Shown here piece after piece: positions 61,214-64,000 of a stretch of DNA of 64,000 nucleotides (position 1 is the stretch's first letter; every line of letters starts with the position of its first letter). The DNA lies in assembly GCA_004297725.1 (NCBI GenBank), contig SCUS01000078.1:1-64000 (forward strand). The letters are read 5' to 3'. The stretch is from Myxococcaceae bacterium. GTDB taxonomy: Bacteria; Myxococcota_A; Polyangia; Polyangiales; Ga0077539. Below the pieces are notes generated by a model. It was not told the DNA's origin. It made no database searches and was given only the letters and a program-made list of their open reading frames with translations. The position numbers were made by a program, and so were the translations under genes.

Positions 61214-61435
61214 TCAGGAGTGCGACTTGATGAAGTGGTAGACGGTGACGGTGAGGGTGGCCAGCCCGGCGCCCTTGAGCAGCAGCGCCAGCGGGTGGAG
61301 GCCCGCCTCGCGGTTCGCGCGCTGGTTGCCGATGGAGGTGCCCAGGCCCAGCAGCGCCATGCCTGCGAAGAGCCCCGCGGCCAGCATCTGGATCGTCATC
61401 GCCGACATCATCGAGGAGTCCGTGCCCGGGTTCAT
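61214..61435 (-). CDS. Small membrane protein of unknown function
   Basis: 73 aa. Two hydrophobic helices (MTIQMLAAGLFAGMALLGLG and LALLLKGAGLATLTVTVYHF) joined by a short charged loop (NQRANREAGLHP). The size and pattern fit a small inner-membrane protein, but there is no recognised family. ATG 61435 follows a short spacer from map (which ends at 61494 on the same strand), and the two may be co-transcribed. Confidence 0.5.
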   Translation of the reverse strand: MNPGTDSSMMSAMTIQMLAAGLFAGMALLGLGTSIGNQRANREAGLHPLALLLKGAGLATLTVTVYHFIKSHS

Positions 61436-61493
61436 CGGTGCTCAGGCGTAGTGCGAGACGGGCGCGGTGACCAGCGCCAAGAGGGGGGAAGCA

Positions 61494-62243
61494 CTACGCC
61501 GTGAGCACCTCGTGGCCGTCGCGGGTCACCAGCACCGTGTGCTCGAACTGCGCGGTCCAGCGGCCGTCGGCGGTCACGATGGTCCAGCGGTCGGCGAGCT
61601 GACGGATGTCGGGCCGGCCCAGGGTGATCATCGGCTCGATGGTGATCGCCATGCCCGCGCGCAGCCGCAGCCCCGCGCCCCGCGCTCCGGTGTGCGCCAC
61701 GTGCGGCTCCATGTGCATCCGCCGCCCGATGCCGTGGCCTCCGAACTCCTCCACCACGCCGCAGCCCTCCTTCGCCGCGAGCTCCGCGATGGCCGCTCCG
61801 ATGTCACCCAGCCTCGCGCCGTCGCGCACCTCGGCCACGCCCGCATCCCGGCAGCGCCTGGCCACCTCCACCACGTGCCTCGCCTCGGCGCTCACCGCCC
61901 CGATCAGGAAGGTCATGGAGGTGTCCCCGTGGAAGCCGTCGAGCTCGCTGGTGACGTCCACGTTGACGATGTCTCCCTCCGCGAGCCGGTCGTCCTCCCG
62001 GGGAATCCCGTGGCACACCACCTCGTTTCGGCTGGTGCACACCGCCGCGGGAAAGCCCTTGTATCCAAGCTGGCTGGGCCTCGCCCCTCTCGCCGCCGTG
62101 TCCTCCCGCACCCAGCGGTCGATGTCCGCGGTGCTCACCCCCGCGCGCAGGCGAGCGCCCACCGCCCTCAGCGTCTCGGCGGCGCACCGCCCCGCGCGGC
62201 GCATTCGCTCGATCTCCCTCGGTGAAAGAATCTCCACGGCCAT
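61494..62243 (-). CDS. map: Methionine aminopeptidase, type I
   Basis: 249 aa. Removes the initiator Met. Metal ligands are visible in VDVTSELDGFHGDTSMTF (two Asp), GHGIGRRMHMEPHV (His), TIEPMITLG (Glu) and AQFEHTVLV (Glu); the substrate His is in VVCHGIPR. It lacks the N-terminal zinc-finger extension. Divergent from the LysR-stub gene. Confidence 0.96.
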   Translation of the reverse strand: MAVEILSPREIERMRRAGRCAAETLRAVGARLRAGVSTADIDRWVREDTAARGARPSQLGYKGFPAAVCTSRNEVVCHGIPREDDRLAEGDIVNVDVTSELDGFHGDTSMTFLIGAVSAEARHVVEVARRCRDAGVAEVRDGARLGDIGAAIAELAAKEGCGVVEEFGGHGIGRRMHMEPHVAHTGARGAGLRLRAGMAITIEPMITLGRPDIRQLADRWTIVTADGRWTAQFEHTVLVTRDGHEVLTA

Positions 62244-62350
62244 GACGCAGCACCTCCCACGCGACCGATGGGGCGGGCCAATACCTTCTCGGTATGGCGG
62301 CGGCGCCAGAGGTTGCCGGAGCGTGCCCGCAGGGGTTAAGCCATCACACC

Positions 62351-62623
62351 GTGAGCCTCGACCAGCTTCGCTACTTCGTCGCCGTCGCGGAAGAAGAGAA
62401 CGTCACCCGCGCCGCGCGCCGTCTGCACGTCTCCCAGCCGCCGCTCTCCCGACGCATCCGAGAGCTGGAGGGCGAGCTCGGCGCCCCGCTCTTCACCCGC
62501 ACCCCGCGAGGGGTCGACCTGCTCCCCGCAGGGAGGGCGCTGCTCGAGCACGCGCGCTCCATCCTTCGCGAAGTCGATCGCAGCGTCGACGTGGTCCGAG
62601 CGACGGCGGAGCGCGACGGGTGA
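62351..62623 (+). CDS. LysR-type DNA-binding domain without effector domain
   Basis: 90 aa from GTG 62351; an in-frame ATG at 62294 would add 19 residues without LysR similarity. It is a complete winged helix-turn-helix of the LysR family (LDQLRYFVAVAEEENVTRAA, LHVSQPPLSRRIRELEGELG, LFTRTPRGVDLLPAGRALLE) and the first linker helix, then stops. The 200-residue effector-binding domain is missing. Its TGA overlaps the GTG of the DUF523 gene by 4 nt. It could be a true short regulator or the remnant of a longer one. Confidence 0.8.
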   Translation: MSLDQLRYFVAVAEEENVTRAARRLHVSQPPLSRRIRELEGELGAPLFTRTPRGVDLLPAGRALLEHARSILREVDRSVDVVRATAERDG

Positions 62624-63297
62624 CGGCCCCGGCGCATCCCTCGGGCTTCGACTGGTCGCGGCTCGAGCGGGTCACCGTCGATGATCCGCTGAGGGTGCTG
62701 TTCAGCGCCTGCCTGCTGGGCCATGCGACGGGTTGGGAGGGAGGCGCGTACACCGATCCCCTGGCCGTGCGCCTCGCGGGGCTGCCGCGGGTGAGGGCGA
62801 TGTACTTCTGTCCCGAGAACGCCACCCTCGGGACGCCGAGGCCCCTCACCACGCTCTACGACGGCCACGGCCGCGACGTGCTCTCCGGCCGCGCCCGGGT
62901 GCTGGAGACCACCGGCAGGGACGTGACGCGGGAGATCGTCCGTGGGGCCGAGGCGATGCGCGAGGCGGCGAGACGCGGAGGCGCCGAGCTCGCGGTGATG
63001 CTCGACGTCAGCGACTCGTGCGGCAGCCACGTGGTGTACCTCGGCGCGCCGGAGGAGCACCGCTACCAGCAGGGCCCCGGCGTGGCGGCCGCGACGCTGA
63101 TGGAGGCCGGGGTTCCGGTGCTTGCCCAGCGGGATTTCGCGACCCTTCAGCGGCTGATCGCGGCGCTCGACCCGGGCTTCGAGCCCGACCCGGCGGCCTT
63201 CGATTTCGTGGAGAACCCCTGGTACCGCGAGTACTTCGCCGACGGCCCCGTGGGGATCAGGCTCGGGGAGGAGAAGCCCTCCTCCGACCGGAAGTAG
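62620..63297 (+). CDS. DUF523 family protein
   Basis: 225 aa from GTG 62620 (GTGA overlap with the LysR stub). DUF523 features: VLFSACLLGHATGWEGG near the N-terminus (conserved Cys), FCPENATLGTPR (second Cys) and LDVSDSCGSHVVYLG (third Cys). The three cysteines could bind a metal or iron-sulfur cluster. Family members are of unknown function, sometimes fused to DUF1722. A C-terminal extension of about 60 residues (VPVLAQRDFATLQRLIAALD onward) is included. Confidence 0.85.
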   Translation: MTAPAHPSGFDWSRLERVTVDDPLRVLFSACLLGHATGWEGGAYTDPLAVRLAGLPRVRAMYFCPENATLGTPRPLTTLYDGHGRDVLSGRARVLETTGRDVTREIVRGAEAMREAARRGGAELAVMLDVSDSCGSHVVYLGAPEEHRYQQGPGVAAATLMEAGVPVLAQRDFATLQRLIAALDPGFEPDPAAFDFVENPWYREYFADGPVGIRLGEEKPSSDRK

Positions 63298-63332
63298 TCC
63301 GATGCGTGGAGCCTCGCGGCCCCGCCGGAAAT

Positions 63333-63368
63333 GGGGCCCCATATTCGTGAATACAGGGCCCCATATTC
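63333..63368. repeat. Paired GGGCCCCATATTC repeats with hairpin between convergent genes
   Basis: The 13-nt block GGGCCCCATATTC occurs at 63334-63346 and 63356-63368 (period 22). The first copy, TATTC-GT-GAATA (63342-63353), is an inverted repeat, and GGGGCCC at 63333-63339 can pair with GGGCCCC at 63356-63362 outside it. It lies in the 80-nt gap between the converging DUF523 and comEA-like genes, so it may act as a two-way terminator or a protein-binding site. A+T content is locally raised. Confidence 0.6.
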
Positions 63369-63377
63369 CTCGCCTCG

Positions 63378-63800
63378 CTACTCCGTCACCGCGGGCGGTC
63401 GCGCCCTCGCCGCCCGGCCCGGGCGGGACGCCAGCGTGGTCTCGCCGGTGAGCGCCAGGTACGGGCGCATCCGGCGGAAGCCCACGCGCCCGATGCCCCG
63501 CACCCGGAGCAGGTCCTCCGTGTGGTTGAAGCGGTGCGCCCGCTCCCGGAGCTGAACGATCGCCGCGGCCCTCGCCGGTCCGATGCCCGGGACGCGCACC
63601 AGCTCCTCGGCGGTGGCCGTGTTGATGTTCACCACCCCTTCGCTCGACGGAGCCTCCGCCGCGGGGCGAGCGCTCGCCCGGGCAGCCGCGGTCGTCACCG
63701 TGGGAGCGGCCGCAGGAGCGCGCGGCGGGTCGGCCCAGGCCGCGGTGGTCACCAGCGTCGCCGCCAGCAGGGTCACCCAGCGGAGCGTGCGGGCGATCAC
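63378..63800 (-). CDS. ComEA-like helix-hairpin-helix protein
   Basis: 140 aa from GTG 63800. Signal peptide ending near AWADPP. A ComEA-type double HhH motif follows: VVNINTATAEELVRVPGIGP, ARAAAIVQLRERAHRFNHTE, DLLRVRGIGRVGFRRM. Such proteins bind double-stranded DNA and can serve in DNA uptake; in Myxococcota they are often short, without other competence genes. The GTG overlaps the upstream gene's TGA (GTGA), which suggests one transcription unit. Confidence 0.87.
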   Translation of the reverse strand: MIARTLRWVTLLAATLVTTAAWADPPRAPAAAPTVTTAAARASARPAAEAPSSEGVVNINTATAEELVRVPGIGPARAAAIVQLRERAHRFNHTEDLLRVRGIGRVGFRRMRPYLALTGETTLASRPGRAARARPPAVTE

Positions 63801-64000
63801 TGCGCGCCCCCGTTCGTCGGCAGCGGGCGGGGCTCCGGGTCGCGCACCTGCAGCGTCCCGGAGAGCGGCAGCGCGTCGAGGCGCAGCGTGGTCGAGCCGT
63901 CGCGGTTGACCCAGGCCGAGCCGACGCGGGTCCAGATCGAGCGCGCGCCCTCGCGCTCGGTGATCATGTAGACGGCCTTGGTGTTGCGGGCGCCGGCGGT
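63797..64000 (-). CDS. Hypothetical protein (5'-truncated by window edge)
   Basis: The last 67 codons of a minus-strand gene entering from the right edge. Visible sequence reads AVYMITEREGARSIWTRVGS and STTLRLDALPLSGTLQVRDP, which I do not recognise. Its TGA overlaps the GTG of the comEA-like gene, so the two are probably an operon. No domain can be named. Confidence 0.6.
   Translation of the reverse strand, partial: TAGARNTKAVYMITEREGARSIWTRVGSAWVNRDGSTTLRLDALPLSGTLQVRDPEPRPLPTNGGAQ

Noticed and set aside
62294-63297. Frameshifted LysR-DUF523 fusion
   Set aside because: The GTGA overlap is a normal coupling signal and both products begin and end at domain borders, so two genes are simpler; a fusion was not ruled out by data.

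Overview
The window is about 70% G+C throughout and is almost completely filled with genes on both strands. Its gene content points to a member of the Myxococcota (formerly Deltaproteobacteria), probably from the Polyangia side. The signs are Hanks-type Ser/Thr kinases, many short-signal lipoproteins with Asp/Ala/Gly-rich linkers, PEGA and DUF6600 proteins, an RNase Y, a zinc-ribbon/GYF/TonB-like protein resembling GltJ/AgmX, and a metacaspase. This is an inference from gene content; no rRNA is present. I found no insertion sequence, integrase, phage gene or CRISPR array, and base composition looks even, so this reads as ordinary chromosome rather than an island.

Layout. 1-7.7 kb (minus strand): a broken-off VWA/thrombospondin-3-repeat lipoprotein, a DUF6600 lipoprotein, the classic rpoN-hpf-ptsN group with a structured spacer, and a dynamin-like GTPase with a helical-repeat N-terminus. 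7.8-14.3 kb (plus): engB, a secreted two-domain rhodanese overlapping a zinc-ribbon Ser/Thr kinase, a PEGA protein, a lipoprotein made largely of 22 pentapeptide repeats, and enolase. 14.3-17.7 kb: an amidohydrolase lipoprotein (minus), an HU-like protein (plus), and thiC overlapping a cytochrome c lipoprotein (minus). 17.8-23.5 kb: 5-formyl-THF cyclo-ligase, RNase Y and a coupled lipoprotein, then fhs (minus) and an FMN reductase. 23.5-31.6 kb: a radical SAM protein with an unrecognised N-terminal half, then boxB and boxC (aerobic benzoyl-CoA degradation), pepA and an MpaB-type oxygenase. 31.7-41.1 kb: a crotonase, an SPFH-like protein, a lipoprotein, a DUF1415 protein, a fused acetate kinase/PduL phosphotransacylase, argH, an isopropylmalate-dehydrogenase-type enzyme, tRNA-Arg(CCG) with a strong terminator, and an EVE protein. 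41.1-50 kb: an OPT transporter, a GST, a rhodanese lipoprotein, a large aldehyde dehydrogenase, a metacaspase, a second Ser/Thr kinase and an isolated SpoA-domain (SctQ/FliM-like) protein. 50-61.2 kb: a GspC-like PDZ lipoprotein coupled to tmk, a Tat-exported DUF362 protein, amt, a GspE-N/pseudo-receiver/TPR protein, the GltJ-like protein, murA-hisG and a Cys-rich lipoprotein. 61.2-64 kb: a small membrane protein, map, a LysR DNA-binding stub coupled to a DUF523 protein, a ComEA-like protein and a partial gene coupled to it.

How genes work together. The clearest functional groups are rpoN-hpf-ptsN (nitrogen sigma factor, ribosome hibernation, PTS-Ntr), boxC-boxB (ring epoxidation, then hydrolytic cleavage of benzoyl-CoA), the AckA-PduL fusion (acetyl-CoA to acetate with ATP gain in one chain), and one-carbon metabolism (5-FCL and Fhs on either side of rny). 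Overlapping start/stop codons suggest translational coupling for rhodanese-kinase, thiC-cytochrome, rny-lipoprotein, murA-hisG, tmk-PDZ, LysR-stub-DUF523 and the last gene-comEA. The items most worth a second look are the AckA-PduL fusion, the radical SAM protein, the GspE-N/GltJ-like pair, the LysR-stub/DUF523 pair, the isolated SpoA protein and a thymidylate kinase whose P-loop lysine is replaced by threonine.
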